Below are positions 10,581-21,439 of a DNA stretch of 64,000 nt, piece after piece. The stretch is taken from positions 3,575,237-3,639,236 of the forward strand of contig OX393557.1 of assembly GCA_947650365.1 (NCBI GenBank). Direction: 5' to 3'. Numbering within the stretch: position 1 is the first letter of the stretch; the number at the start of each line of letters is the position of its first letter. The position numbers and the translations under genes were made by a program. This DNA comes from Chamaelirium japonicum. Lineage: Eukaryota > Streptophyta > Magnoliopsida > Liliales > Melanthiaceae. The notes under the pieces were generated by a model. That model did not search any database, was not told where the DNA came from, and saw only the letters and a program-made list of their open reading frames with translations.

Positions 10581-11640
10581 TACTAGGTGAAGACCAAGTA
10601 AATTGTCAGTCATATTGGAACTCCAAAAAATATATGATTCCTCTGTTATAAGAGGGGAAGTGTTGCAAAGTGAAACCCTAACGTGATAACACAAGTTGAG
10701 ATCGTCTACGAGAGAAGACAAGATAAAGAGATAGAGAGGGCAGCAAGGAGACCATGTTCTTCTGGATGTTTGGAACGTGCAGCACTCCTTCAGCTTTAGA
10801 AGGTTTTCGAATGTGAACTTTAGGACCACGATTCTTTTCCCAGCAACCTAGGTGATCAAGGACTTGGAGAGCTAGTTCTTCTAGTACTTAGCAATCTTTT
10901 CCTCCACGAGGTTCACCTTACCTTTCAACTCATAGGCTCACTCCCTCTACTAGTTCTTCTAGTACTTATCTATCTTTTCCTCCACGAGGTTCACCTTACC
11001 TTTCAACTCATAGGCTCACTCCCTCTACTTCGATACCGGGTTGTCCTCCACTACAAAACAGGACAAAAATGATGGGCATGGAGTGTTCTTATGCTTCAGA
11101 CTGTTTTTGTACTCCTTACAGGAAATAGGGAGTTTCTCAATGATAGTCGTCACTTGGAATCCCTCACAAATGTTGTAGCCATCCATAAGACTTTGTGGAT
11201 GATAATATGAAATCTCCTTAAGTTGGGAGACTACAGACCTACTATCCTCCATCTTGAACTCTAGCATTTTATCCCTGACAAACTTCTTCGAACCCATGTC
11301 TTCTATGCCATACTTCTTCTCCAAGGAGTTTCACAGATTTTTTATCATCTTGCAGGTGAAGTAGACATCATATAACTCAGGTATGAGGCAAGTCGAGAAA
11401 TAGCTTCTAGAAAGATTATCCTTCTTCTACTAGTCAGCTATAACGGACTGATTCGATGAACCAGTCACATATATTGTCAGGGAAGATTTCTCAATGGTTA
11501 AAAGATCATCTATCTTAAGAACAATAAGATATAACCAAAGTTTCATTTACCAACATTTGAAGTTTTTATCGTTGAACAGTCTAGCTTTCTAAGAGTGTTT
11601 GCTAGGGTTTCTCTCCATTTCAGAAGACATGACTATGTTT
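10580..11640 (-). pseudogene. Copia (Ty1) gag-to-pre-integrase remnant
   Basis: Read on the minus strand, the frame starts MSSEMERNPSK near 11629 and is broken by stops at once. It continues with a region (11324-11025) that contains EKKYGIEDMGSKKFVRDKML and FQVTTIIEKLPISCKEYKN, the typical Copia gag (UBN2-type) pattern. A further piece at about 10829-10720 has VLKFTFENLLKLKECCTF, resembling the pre-integrase region in which such elements carry LTLKDVLHVP-like motifs. The zinc-knuckle part is missing. Several stops, frameshifts and an internal 78-bp duplication make it non-functional. No LTR was recognised beside it. Confidence 0.75.
10872..11027. repeat. 78-bp tandem duplication in the Copia remnant
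   Basis: The segment AGTTCTTCTAGTACTTA through CTCACTCCCTCTACT occurs twice in direct succession with about two differences. It is a recent local duplication within the pseudogene. Confidence 0.85.
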
Positions 11641-13735
11641 GGAGTAAATAAATAACTTTGCTTTCAGAAATTAGGATTTAGCCTAGTCAAATAGTAGAAA
11701 TGAGATAATAATTATAATAAAGAAATGACTCAAATAAACTTCAATGTAAATACAGGAAATGATTTATCAGTTTGTTGTTGAGGCTTACACACAGACTATT
11801 CGGTCATAATGTATTTGGGAGACCATAACCTTAATAGGGCCACAGAAGAGCTTAAGAGCACATGGGTCATGTGCGTACAAATACTCTGTACTTGTCCGAT
11901 TTCCTTGAACGAGTAAGGCGAGCTAACATGCACCAAGAGCCGAGTGCCCAAGAGAAAACCTAGTCACATGGGGTGCTGAGCTTCGGGTGTCACGATGATA
12001 ATCGATCTCATACACAAATTGAACAAATGTATGGAAAGGAATAAGAGGTTGATCTGAAGTTATGACGGCACGTGGTGCATGTAATCTTTGGAGCGATCTT
12101 GTAGGATCATGGAGCCAAATCCACCATACCTACAAATATTCTCTTTAATGCACTATATATATGGTTGATACTTGACCAGGTCGAACCCAACCAAACACCA
12201 GCTCATGTTCAACCCGACATTGGGTTGGGTTTGGGAAGTTGTATGATGGGTTGGATCATGGGTTGGGTTGAGAAAATGCCAACCCAATTAATGTATGTAT
12301 ATTTGGATATAGGGTTAGGGTTAGGGTTGGGTTGATCAACCCAAACCTTCAAGGAAAGGGGTTGATAAACTTGAGTTCACAAATAAATGGTGAAACATGG
12401 TTTATATTACATCATGTGTCTACTAAAAAAATATAAAGCAAATACGAGGGAGCAAGCATTCAAAAGGGATGAACACAGAAAAGACAAAGTAAAAAAGTAA
12501 AAAAAAAATACGAATATATGTTGCTTGAAAAACTCAAGTTCACCAACATAATTGTGAACTCGAGTTCAGTTTCCTAGCCCTCTAATAATAATTATATATA
12601 GTATAGGTTTTATAACATGGTTCATAATTTACTTCAGTATGTAAGAAAGTATGTATCACATTACTCGTTTCTTTCATTATCTTTCTTTTCATCTTCTAAA
12701 TATAGGATGAAGAACAGTGTTAAGTCATTCAAGCCAATCATTATGTGTTTCTTCTTTCCCTAGCTACTTTATCCTTTTTTTTCTTCTTATTTATGAATTC
12801 CAATCAAAATTATATCCAATCGAAAGTTTTATGCATTTGATATATTAGTGATACTTCAATTTTTTATATTAGCAATTTAGTATAAACAAACTTTTACATT
12901 ATATTTATTTCTTTGTAGTTGTTTTGTAAAATTTTATATGTCTGAATGTTAATTATTTAATTGTCTTACTTTTGTTTGGAAAGTGATTTTTTACAATAAC
13001 TACACATAATTAATAAATTATTTAATTAAAACATAGACTATAATTTTAATATGGTAGATTTAGTATTATAAAGAAAGTATTAACCTGCCCAACCCAACAA
13101 GCCTGCTTGGGTTGGGTTGAGAATCCCCAGCCCAAGGTTTGGTTGGGTTTGGGTTAGGGTTAGGGTTAGGGTTGAGGTATGCTAACTGCAAGTTGGGTTG
13201 GGGTTGAGCACCAACTCGATCTAACTTGTCTGAGTTTCACCTCCTAACTATATCAAGACCGTCATATTGGGTGATGGAGTCATTGTATTTTATGGTGTTC
13301 TATGGTTATTGAAGCAATATGCTTTTGTGTGTTGATTCTTGATATGACTTGAACGTTTGAGGGACATTGGCTTAAAGACAGCCATGATCTTCTTGCATAA
13401 GATTGATACCTTCGGAGGATCAAAGGAGGAGAGTCTTAATCAACTCGGGGTGGGGGTGGGGGTGCAGAAAAGCACCAACAGAAGGAAGGAGGAGGAAGAA
13501 GGGGAGGAAGAAAGGGAGAGAAGGTCGGACACATGGGTGGTTGGAGCGAGGAGGAGGGGGAAGAGGGAGGAGGAACCCTTCTTTGGGGTGCCTTATCAAG
13601 AGGGGGACGAGGGAGGAGGAACCCCTCTTTGGGGTGCCTTATCAAAAAGGAGGCTTACAGGACTCGGGTTTGATGACCATATCAAGCTAGGGACACCAGT
13701 AATCCGTGCTCGTCAGGTAATAAACGGGCGCCGGC

Positions 13736-14215
13736 TAGGGCTGGCAATTTTGGGCCCGACACGGCAGACCCGACATGACCCGACACGAAGTGAGTGGGTC
13801 TGGGTCTGGGCTAAACGGGTTCGGGTCGTAAACCGGTCGACACGATAGACCCGTTTAATAAACGGGTCGGGTCCGAGTTTAGGGTCTGAACACGGTAGAC
13901 CCGGGAAGACTCGTTTAAAATTCAACAGGTCGTGTCGGGTCGGTTCTACGCAATCCGATATTGTAATATATAGTATCAGCGGGTTAGGTCGGGTCGAGTC
14001 GGATTGGGTTGGATCAGGTCAACTGAATAAACTCATGTGGTAAACGGGTCTTATCGGGTCTACCCGTTTATAAACGGGTCGGGTACAGGTTTAGGATTTA
14101 GACACGATTAGTTAAACGGGTCGGATCCGGGTCTAGGGGATTTGGACACGACCCGAAACTAGACACGACACGAACCCGGCCTGGCACGACCCGACCCGAC
14201 CCATTGCCACCCTTA
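13736..14215. mobile_element. hAT-type non-autonomous element, 480 bp
   Basis: The ends TAGGGCTGGCAAT and ATTGCCACCCTTA are inverted repeats. The flanks are a perfect 8-bp duplication GCGCCGGC (13728-13735 and 14216-14223). Block A has the uninterrupted site GGGCGCCGGCGCTTCTG at about 6889. The interior is made of ACCCGACAC and CGGGTC words and is the same family as 5359-5792. No transposase. Confidence 0.93.
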
Positions 14216-14433
14216 GCGCCGGCCCTTCTGACTCGAGTATCTACTCTGGTGGCCGACATGGGTTGGTAGGTGGCTGTGATAGGCCCAACAGCATTTCCGA
14301 CGAGCTGTAGAGGCTGGTACCGTACAGCTAGCCGTCAAACGAAGTTACTTTACAGGCAGCTTCTTCAATCAACCGTGGCGTGACAGATATATTTTTGGCT
14401 TCATCAATGATTTATCCGAGAGAATTTTTGCTG

Positions 14434-14593
14434 CCCGATTGATTTGCTGCACTTGTTTACGACCCAATCATGATATGCCACGTCATCCATTAAAAGAGCA
14501 GACAGGAACTACCGCATTTTATACCTTTGTAATTGTAATGGACGATGTGGCACATCACGAGTGGCTGTAAGCAAGTGTAGCAAATCAATCGGG
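14434..14593. repeat. Foldback repeat, block B copy of 7434-7583
   Basis: The left arm CCCGATTGATTTGC and the right arm CAAATCAATCGGG are exact inverted partners. Inner arms carry ATGCCACGTC and GATGTGGCACATC. It is shared with block A, so it is older than the duplication. Confidence 0.75.
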
Positions 14594-15002
14594 CTGATAT
14601 ATATTCCCAAAGGAATTCAGGTGCTGAAAGACAAGCCGGCGCACAACTCCATATGAAGTGGAGCGCTGGCATCTCGTGATTGGTAGGACTATGGACCATG
14701 GGATGAATCCTAAGGGGATGCCATGTGTGCAATGGTAGGCGATTGGCCAGTCGGATTAGCCTCTGACGGTGATGGCCGATGTGATGGTGGATAATGATCG
14801 ATATTAGGTGGTGGAAAGCGGATGGCGGTGGTGAGACCGACAATGGGTTGCCAGTGGAAGGTGGTGGCCGATGGGGGGGTGTTGGCGGGTGGCTTGTTGG
14901 GGGCAGCGTGGCAATATCGACGGTGACGGTCGGTTGTGATGGCATCTTTCTAGGGTTCATCCCATGGCCAAATATTCCGTCAATCACGAGATGACAAAGC
15001 TC

Positions 15003-15525
15003 TAGGGGTGGCAATGGACTCCGAAAACCCAACTGAAACCATACCCAAAACATTGGGTATGGGTATATATTTTGTACCCGAAACATGATTTGATTTGGGT
15101 ATGGGTATATGAATTCTACCCGACTAACTTTTGGGTATGGGTATGGTCGTATGGGTGCCTCAATACCCATGCCCGAAACCCGAAATCCGATTGCCTCTCT
15201 AATTTATGTATACTAGACTGGATAATACAGTTTGACTCCAAACTCATGCTTATGTACCCAAATTTTAATCTAACCCATATACCTATCCAAACTTATACTC
15301 TTCTAAAACCTTTCTAATAAGAAACCAAAAGAGTTTCTTACCATAATATATGATGGTGAAAATAGATAGATTATGTCTAACTCAAAACCCGATTGTGTAT
15401 GGATCAGGTATGGACCCTCTTCTAGCCGAATGGGTATGAGTCGGATATGAACCCTGCTATACCTGAATGGGTGTAGGTACGGATAGAGGTAGGTTCCGAC
15501 GCAAACCCAGCCGGTTGCCACCCTA
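15003..15525. mobile_element. hAT-type non-autonomous element, 523 bp
   Basis: The ends TAGGGGTGGCAAT and GGTTGCCACCCTA are inverted repeats. The flanks CAAAGCTC and GAGAGCTC match at 6 of 8. The block A empty site reads CAGAGCTC, from which each flank differs by one base, so a decayed 8-bp duplication is well supported. The interior is rich in GGGTATGGGTATA and its complement. Confidence 0.88.
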
Positions 15526-15930
15526 GAGAGCTCTATTCACGTGGAGTTGTCCCACCGGATTGTCCCATAGTTTGTACAAATAGCACTATTTCACACAAAA
15601 AATAAAAAAAAAAGAGGTCGAAGTGGAGCTATCAAGGAGCACCGAATCAGCATCTCGGTTGTTTCCAAGGTTGGAGAAAGTTGGTCTTATCATCCGACCG
15701 GTCGGTCCATGCGTGCAATGGACGGCCTCCCTGCCTGGGTGTGCCGTTCCAAAATACAATTTGATTTCGTGTAGCAGGGCCGGCCAAACCGTAAGGTCAT
15801 TAAGACCCTAAAGTCCCGTGACAATCTTCAAATGATATCTTAATTGGTAAGACACGTGCAATCCGTGGTCTTAGTCAAGGGTATTGTGTAAGTGCTACGG
15901 CATGCTTCCTTCCACACTTTTGTATATGGT

Positions 15931-16349
15931 AAGGTATGATGATCTTTATGATGGTTTTTAAAAATTAATAAAAAAATTAAATGTTTTTTAATTCATGTTA
16001 TTTTGTTGTTTAACAGATGTTATAACAAAAGTGTCACGACGCTGCGACAGGCAAAATAATATTGCTTAATTTTTTAATGATATGTACATAATTTATTTAT
16101 CCAAATATAGATTTTTAATAAAAAATTTATGAACTTGGTTAAATAAATTTCAAACTAGGAACTTATATAAAAATTATATTATATCCCATATAATAAGGGA
16201 GTCCGGGAGACAAAAGAATATATATTTGAGTCTGTTCGATCATTAGGTAAGTGAGATTCATCAAAAACGGTGAAGGGGTGTGATCCATGATGTGGTGCGA
16301 TCGAACAATTAGTTATCGTAACTGCTTTCCCTATCCCTATACATATCCC
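15931..16349. other. AT-rich spacer
   Basis: This is AT-rich sequence with no conserved frame. I see no gene, repeat boundary or RNA gene in it. Confidence 0.5.
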
Positions 16350-16565
16350 TTCCCGTTTCTATCTCTTCCCCTCTTCCTCTTATCGAATTACCAACCAAAC
16401 CCCCCCTTTTTATGAATGCTATGGGCGTCCTTTTATAGCTAAAGCATATGCTCATATGACAGTGATAACGTGATAGTGCTGAGGTGACGCTGAACCTGGG
16501 CTTGCCTATTTGGACCGTTGCGTGGGCCCATGTGGGTCTGGTTCGGTATAATTTTTGCACCCATA
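16350..16565 (-). repeat. Truncated 3' LTR of the gag-only element
   Basis: This pairs with 20280-20500 (shared AACCCCCCCTTTTT, TTTTATA..TAAAGCAT and GGGCTTGCCTATTTGG words). On the minus strand it begins TATGGGTGC after a GGGAGGTGATAAC purine tract and holds a TATAAAAGGA box near 16435. Similarity to the other LTR stops at about 16350, so its far end is lost. Confidence 0.7.
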
Positions 16566-16739
16566 GTTATCACCTCCCAGTCAGGCCAGGGTTCTGTGGG
16601 TCAGCTGGGATCTCCGGTTGCAAAGAAGTTTCTGTTGCGTCATGTGGCTCGAGCTCGGACAATCCTCGGTGCTGCGAGGTCAATAGGCTCGAGCTACCAT
16701 AGCTGTCAGTTTAGTCGTGGGTCGAAGTGGTAGACTTCC

Positions 16740-17058
16740 CGGACTTAGTTTTTCGACTGAATCATATCATGCTTTGGTGTACCGTACCTCAGGATGCGCG
16801 TTCCATACTTAGTTTTTTCGGCTGAATCCTATCATGTTTCGGTATACCGTGCTTTGCGATGCCCGTTTTATACTTAGTTTTTTTTGGCTGAATACTACCA
16901 TGCTTCAGTGTTCCGTTCTTTGGGATGCGCATTCCAGACTTAGTTTTTTTGGTTGAATCCTACCATGCTTCGGTGTACCGTGCTTCAAGATGCACGTTTA
17001 ATTCAGACTTAGTTTTTTTGGCTGAATCCTACTATGCTTCGGTGTACCGTGCTTCCGA
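16740..17058. repeat. Tandem repeat, about 63-bp unit, 5 copies
   Basis: Each unit contains GACTTAGTTTTTT, GGCTGAATCCTA and GCTTCGGTGTACCGTGCTT. An inverted fragment of the same array lies at 21250-21420. It is the part of the element next to the 3' LTR. Confidence 0.85.
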
Positions 17059-18060
17059 CTTGAACTGGCAAAATCAAAGGCTTAGTTTGAAATGGGTTGT
17101 CATGAGCCTTTTTATTGAACTTTAGCCTTGAAAGGGCATAGCCGATGTTGCTTTGAGCCTCCGACTTGAACTGGCAGAATCGAAGACTTAGCTTGACCTG
17201 GTTTGCCAGGATCTTTTTTATCGAACTTTAGCCTTGAGAGTGCGTAGTCGATGTTGCTTCGAGCTTCTGACTTGAACTGACAGAATCGAAGACTTAGTTT
17301 GACCTGGATTGCTAGGAGCCTTTTATCGGACTTTAGCCTTGAAAGGGCGTAAACGATATTGCTTTGAGCTTCCGACTTGAATTGGTGGAATCAAAGGCTT
17401 ATTTTGACCTGGGTTGCCAGGAGTCTTTTTATTGGACTTTAGCCTTGAAAAAGCGTAGCTGATGTTACTTCGAGCTTCCGACTTAAACTGGCAGAATCGA
17501 AGGCTTAGTTTGACCTGGGTTGCTATGAGCCTTTTTATCGGACTATTCTTAAAAGGGCGTATCCGATGTTGCTTCGAGCTTTCGATTCGAACTAGCAAAA
17601 TCAAAGACTTAGTTTGACCTCGGTTACCAGGAGCCTTTTTATCGAACTTTAGCATTGACAGGATATAACCGATGTTGCTTCGAACTTCCGACTTGAACTG
17701 GCGGAATCGAGGTTTTAATTTGACCTAGGTTGCCAGGAGCCTTTTTATCGAACTTTAGCCTTGAAAGGGCATAGTCGATGTTGTTTCGAGCTTCTGAATT
17801 GAACTGATGGAATCAAAGGCTTAGTTTGGCCTGGTTTGCCATGAGCATTTTTATCAGACTTTAGACTTGAAAGGGCATAGTCGATGTTGCTTCGAGCTTC
17901 CGACTTGAATTGGCAGAATCGAAGGCTTAGGTTAACCTGGGTTGCCAAGAGCCTTTTTATCGGACTTTAGCCTTGAAAGGGCGTAGCCGATGTTGCTTTG
18001 AGCTTCCGACTTGAACGGACAGGATCGAAGTATTTTGCTGACCTGGGTTGCCAGGAGCCT
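17059..18060. repeat. Tandem repeat, about 106-bp unit, 9-10 copies
   Basis: Units start near 17059, 17165, 17273, 17380, 17485, 17587, 17693, 17799, 17905 and 18011. Each carries TTGAACTGGCAGAATCGAAG, GACCTGGGTTGCCAGGAGCC and a TTTAGCCTTGAAAGGGCGTA word. Units are diverged, so the array is old. Confidence 0.9.
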
Positions 18061-18249
18061 TGAACAGGCGGAATAGAATTTCAAAGACTTCAACTTTGAG
18101 AAAAAGAGGCATTTTACTGATAAACCAAATTTACGGTTATAATTTTTTAGAGGCTGCCTGGAGGACGTTATGAATCCGCCTTTTTAGATACTTGACCTCT
18201 TTATCGGAGGGGCCTTGTTGATGCCGATATACGTGAATACTATTTGCTT

Positions 18250-19824
18250 TTGCATCCATGTATCAGGCGCTAGCAGGTTGAAGTTGGGTGCCCATGGTTG
18301 CGATGGAATTTATAGTAAACCGTAGTGTCCTTGGTCTGCTCCGAGTTTGGAGGAAGAGATTGCGACCATTTGTAGAATGGCTCGTTCTGTATATAGGTGA
18401 ATATATCTTCGATCGAGATATTCAGCTTGGTGAATACTCTCTACTCTATCGGAGCTTTTCTCTTCTCTGCTTGAGGGTCTTTTGGTTCTTCTTTCTGCCT
18501 CTTGATCGATCCCTTTTGGTCAAACGCGGCGTTGGCGTGCTTCTTGTAGCGGGCATCATTTGGAGCTTCGTCAGCTTTCTTGTGCTGGGAATTATGAGGC
18601 TCGCGCAGTCTTCTGGCCCACTGATTATCCTTCACCTCTATCTCCCACTATATTCACTTGAACATAGCCTCCAAGGAGCCAGGAGGATACCGGATGCAGT
18701 CGGTGTAGACGTGGAGTTCCGGCCGGATAGTGTTCTGGAATGCTAGCATGATGGCCTCCTCGTTATGGGAACGGCTAGTGAGCTCAGAATGATCATTGTG
18801 AAACCTCACCGTGAAGCTTCTTAGGGACTCGTTAGAGCCCATCTTCAGCCGGTAGAGGGTGTCTAGCTTCTTCTCCGGCTTCAGGTTCAGCCAGTAGTGG
18901 TCCATGAAGAGCTCCGTCAACTCTTCGAATGTGGCCACCATACCGGTAGGCAGCATGTCATAACAGTCGAGGGCAAGTCCCTCGAGGCTTCCTGCGAACA
19001 TACGGCAGAGAACATGGTTCTCATACTCGTACGGCATCATGGCTTGCTTGAAGGCCAGGATGTGAGAGCAGGGTCTCCCTTGATTCAATTGAACTTTGGC
19101 AAGCTCGGTGTTCGCCAACCAACAGAAAATGGGGTAGCAAGCATCTCGGGATGCAGAGGCCCTGCTAAGGTGATTAGCTACATGCGGTCTTGATGGCAGC
19201 GCCCCCACGTCGGCGCGGTATGCTTTAGTCTGTTGAGTAGCTGGCGGGCATTTGATGCTTTCATGTGCGAGGGGACGGGATGTCTAGTGGACCCTGTTGA
19301 CTCAGGCGACCTTTGTCGGTAGTGGTTTGGCACACCGTCGATGTCGAGGCGATCCTACACTATTTGTTTAGGTACGTGCATGGATACATGATGCCTTTCC
19401 ATATGCTGCTCACGTGGTTCCTTGAGATGATGACTCATAGCTGGGCAAGTCCTTGGTGGTTCTTCGTCAGTGGTGGGAGTGTTGTGGACCACAACCCCCG
19501 CTCTCTCAACTGCTTTCTTTAGGGAATCCCTCTCTTGCTTGAGGGCTTCTTTTTTCTTGTGAAAGTTCAGCAGCTAGATGTCGACATCAAAGATTTGGTA
19601 CGTAGCTGGAGCGTCACCTCTTTGGGTATCGTGCTCTTTGCCATATTAACATCTCAAGGATGGTGAGTCCTATCGATTATTGCGGCCTTCTGGATGGTTG
19701 CCTGGGGCCACTCATCGATATGTCTGCGATTGGTCGCCACTGAGACTTCATGCTCGTCTTCGACCAGTACATTGTTTGTCGGATCAGGACCCGCCTTTGG
19801 AGGATTGGTGCTGGCCTTCACCAT
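18250..19824 (-). pseudogene. Ty3/gypsy gag pseudogene (Tat-like)
   Basis: The longest open stretch (19208-18654) contains HILAFKQAMMPYEYENHVLC and LNLKPEKKLDTLYRLKMGSN, closely matching the gag core of the intact element (38293-40761). Upstream on the same strand a start MVKASTNPPKAGPDP near 19824 is followed by several stops. Downstream, after a frame change, a basic region and a degraded knuckle YYKFHRNHGHPTSTC (near 18290) line up with CEFHRSHGHSTDRC of the intact gag. The first knuckle cysteine is Tyr here. No protease or pol follows. The frame breaks mean that no full gag protein can be made. Confidence 0.85.
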
Positions 19825-19942
19825 CAAGCGTGTTGATGTCGGCGTTGTGTAGAAGTTGAAGTAGACTTGAAGGAGGATTTATGGCTCATCACCACAAGTT
19901 GAGTAAGACTTGGTAGAGGTGTAGGTAGAACCTCTAACGATA

Positions 19943-19960
19943 TCCCACAGACGGTGCCAA
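19943..19960 (-). other. Primer binding site of the gag-only element
   Basis: On the minus strand this reads TTGGCACCGTCTGTGGGA, two bases beyond the end of the LTR (TCTCACA at 19964). It differs by one base from TTGGCGCCGTCTGTGGGA in the intact element. Confidence 0.75.
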
Positions 19961-19963
19961 GAT

Positions 19964-20065
19964 TGTGAGAGAAATTTCTGTGCCGTTTTGATCAGAGACT
20001 TCACCCATAATTCTTGATTGAATGTGGATGGTTTGCAAGTTTAAGAGATTAGAGACTTAAGAGAG

Positions 20066-20102
<37 letters not shown>

Positions 20103-20505
20103 TGACAAGTGGAGTTGTTGTCGGAGTTCGGTTTTACGACCTACGTCTCCGGACGAGAGGTGCCACCTGGTTTGCACTATAATAAATATGAAAATGGTGG
20201 TCAACATTCTCTCGACAGGCTAAAAGAAGCTTCTTACAATCAGGGTTGCACAGAGCAACTAGAAGGAAACTAGAAGATGAGAGAAGAGTTCTGGCTCTGG
20301 AATCCCCTCTTCCTCTGATCTAATGACCAACCAAAAACCCCCCTTTTTCTGAATGCTTTGGGGTTCTTTTATAACTAAAGCATGTGCTAATATGGTAGTG
20401 ATGATGTTGCAGTGCTGAGGTGGCACTATTCATGGGCCTGGGCTTGCCTATTTGGGTCATTGCATGGGCCCATGTGGGTCTAGCTCGGTCTGGTATTAGC
20501 ACAGG
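19964..20505 (-). repeat. 5' LTR of the gag-only element
   Basis: On the minus strand this is the LTR ending TCTCACA just before the PBS. It contains a TATAAAAGAAC box near 20375, an AGAAAAAGGGGGG word and a GA/CT run at 20080-20101. The upstream edge near 20505 is fused to an inverted copy. Confidence 0.7.
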
Positions 20506-20715
20506 CTTCAGCTATAAAAGTTCCCCTATGGCATTCAGAAAAAAGGTGGGTTTTTTTGTTGGTCATTCGTTCAGAGGAAAAGGGGATTTCAGAGCCAAAG
20601 ACAAAGCTCTTCTCCCCTCTTCTAGTTTCCTTCTAGTTTAGAAAATTGTACCATACTGGACCAGACTCATATGGGCCCACGAAATGGCCCAAATAGGCAA
20701 GAGAGGAGCCGCTTG
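20250..20715. repeat. Imperfect palindrome made of two inverted LTR pieces
   Basis: 20250-20505 (LTR, minus orientation) is followed by 20511-20715 carrying the same sequence inverted: CTATAAAAGTTCCCC, GCATTCAGAAAAAAGG, CTAGTTTCCTTCTAGTTT and GGGCCCACGAAATGGCCC. The spacer is short. It records a head-to-head join of two related elements. Confidence 0.8.
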
Positions 20716-21249
20716 CGGGGACGAATTGAAAGGAGTCATTCTACAATCTCCGGAGAAGGGCTCACGGTTAGGGTACGTGATCGCGGGGGCTGCTCCCTGG
20801 ATCCAACGGAGGAGCGCTTACGATTGCAAAAGGATGGGTCGCGATGCCCTCTCACCTAGCGACTGAAGCTCTCCTACCCCGTGACGCTCTCTCATCTAGT
20901 GACAAACGCTCGTGTACAGATGCTTTCTCGCCCAGCGACGGCTCGCAACAACAAGGTCTTTCTAGCGATGGTTCGATAAGAGGGAAGGGTCGGACGGTCC
21001 TCCCCTCCCTATGCGATATATCGGAACCGACCTCCGACAATGAGGAAGGGTCGAACGGTCCAACCCTCCCCTCCGCACATTCTTTCGCCCGATGGTCCTC
21101 GACTATAAAGGGTCGGACGGCCCAACCTTCCCCCCGTCGTTGCCCTCGCGATGGCAAGAAAATTCAAGAATGGGAGAGGAAAGAAGGTAGCGTACTTGCG
21201 CGCAGACGACGGCTGGAATGATGAAAAGAAAAAACCCTAGTGTTAGATG
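20716..21249. other. Unclassified sequence between element remnants
   Basis: This contains short direct repeats of GGGTCGGACGG(T/C)CC and of CTCTC(A/G)CC(T/C)AG(C/T)GAC words. It has open frames on both strands but nothing I recognise as protein. It may be leader sequence of the inverted element piece. Confidence 0.4.
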
Positions 21250-21420
21250 CTCTGAAATAAAGGAACACGTATCCCGAAGCCTGGCACACCAAAGCATGGT
21301 ATGTTTCTGCCAAAAAAATTAACTAAGTATGGAACGCGTATCCCGAAGCACGGTACACCGAAGCTTGGTAGGATTTAACCAAAAAAATATGCTAGAATAC
21401 GCATTCCAAAGCACAGTATA
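21250..21420. repeat. Inverted fragment of the 63-bp tandem array
   Basis: CCCGAAGCACGGTACACCGA and GGTAGGATTTAACCAAAAAA are the reverse complement of the 16740-17058 units. It therefore belongs to a plus-oriented relative of the gag-only element. Confidence 0.75.
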
Positions 21421-21439
21421 TCTCCGTAGTGGGAGCAAG

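Larger units (their letters stand above)
11808..15930 (+). repeat. Segmental duplication, copy B
   Basis: This is the shorter copy of block A (350-9945). It lacks the LINE, the solo LTR, the two 9-bp-TSD foldback MITEs, the internal tandem duplication and the hAT-type elements at 5359, 7663 and 8647. It has two hAT-type elements of its own (13736 and 15003). No protein-coding gene is seen in it; frames such as 13357-13848 run through purine-rich repeats. Confidence 0.8.
16350..20505 (-). mobile_element. Non-autonomous Ty3/gypsy (Tat-like) element, gag only
   Basis: On the minus strand the order is 5' LTR (about 20505-19964), PBS (19960-19943), decayed gag (19824-18250), two tandem-repeat arrays (18060-16740), a purine tract (GGGAGG, just right of 16565) and a truncated 3' LTR (16565-16350). 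The start of the 3' LTR, TATGGGTGCAAAAATT, resembles the TGTGGGTGCAAATTTT start of the intact element at 37202. The PBS words also agree. No pol is present, so it depended on another element for movement. It is broken by frameshifts, and its 5' LTR edge meets an inverted copy of itself. Confidence 0.75.
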
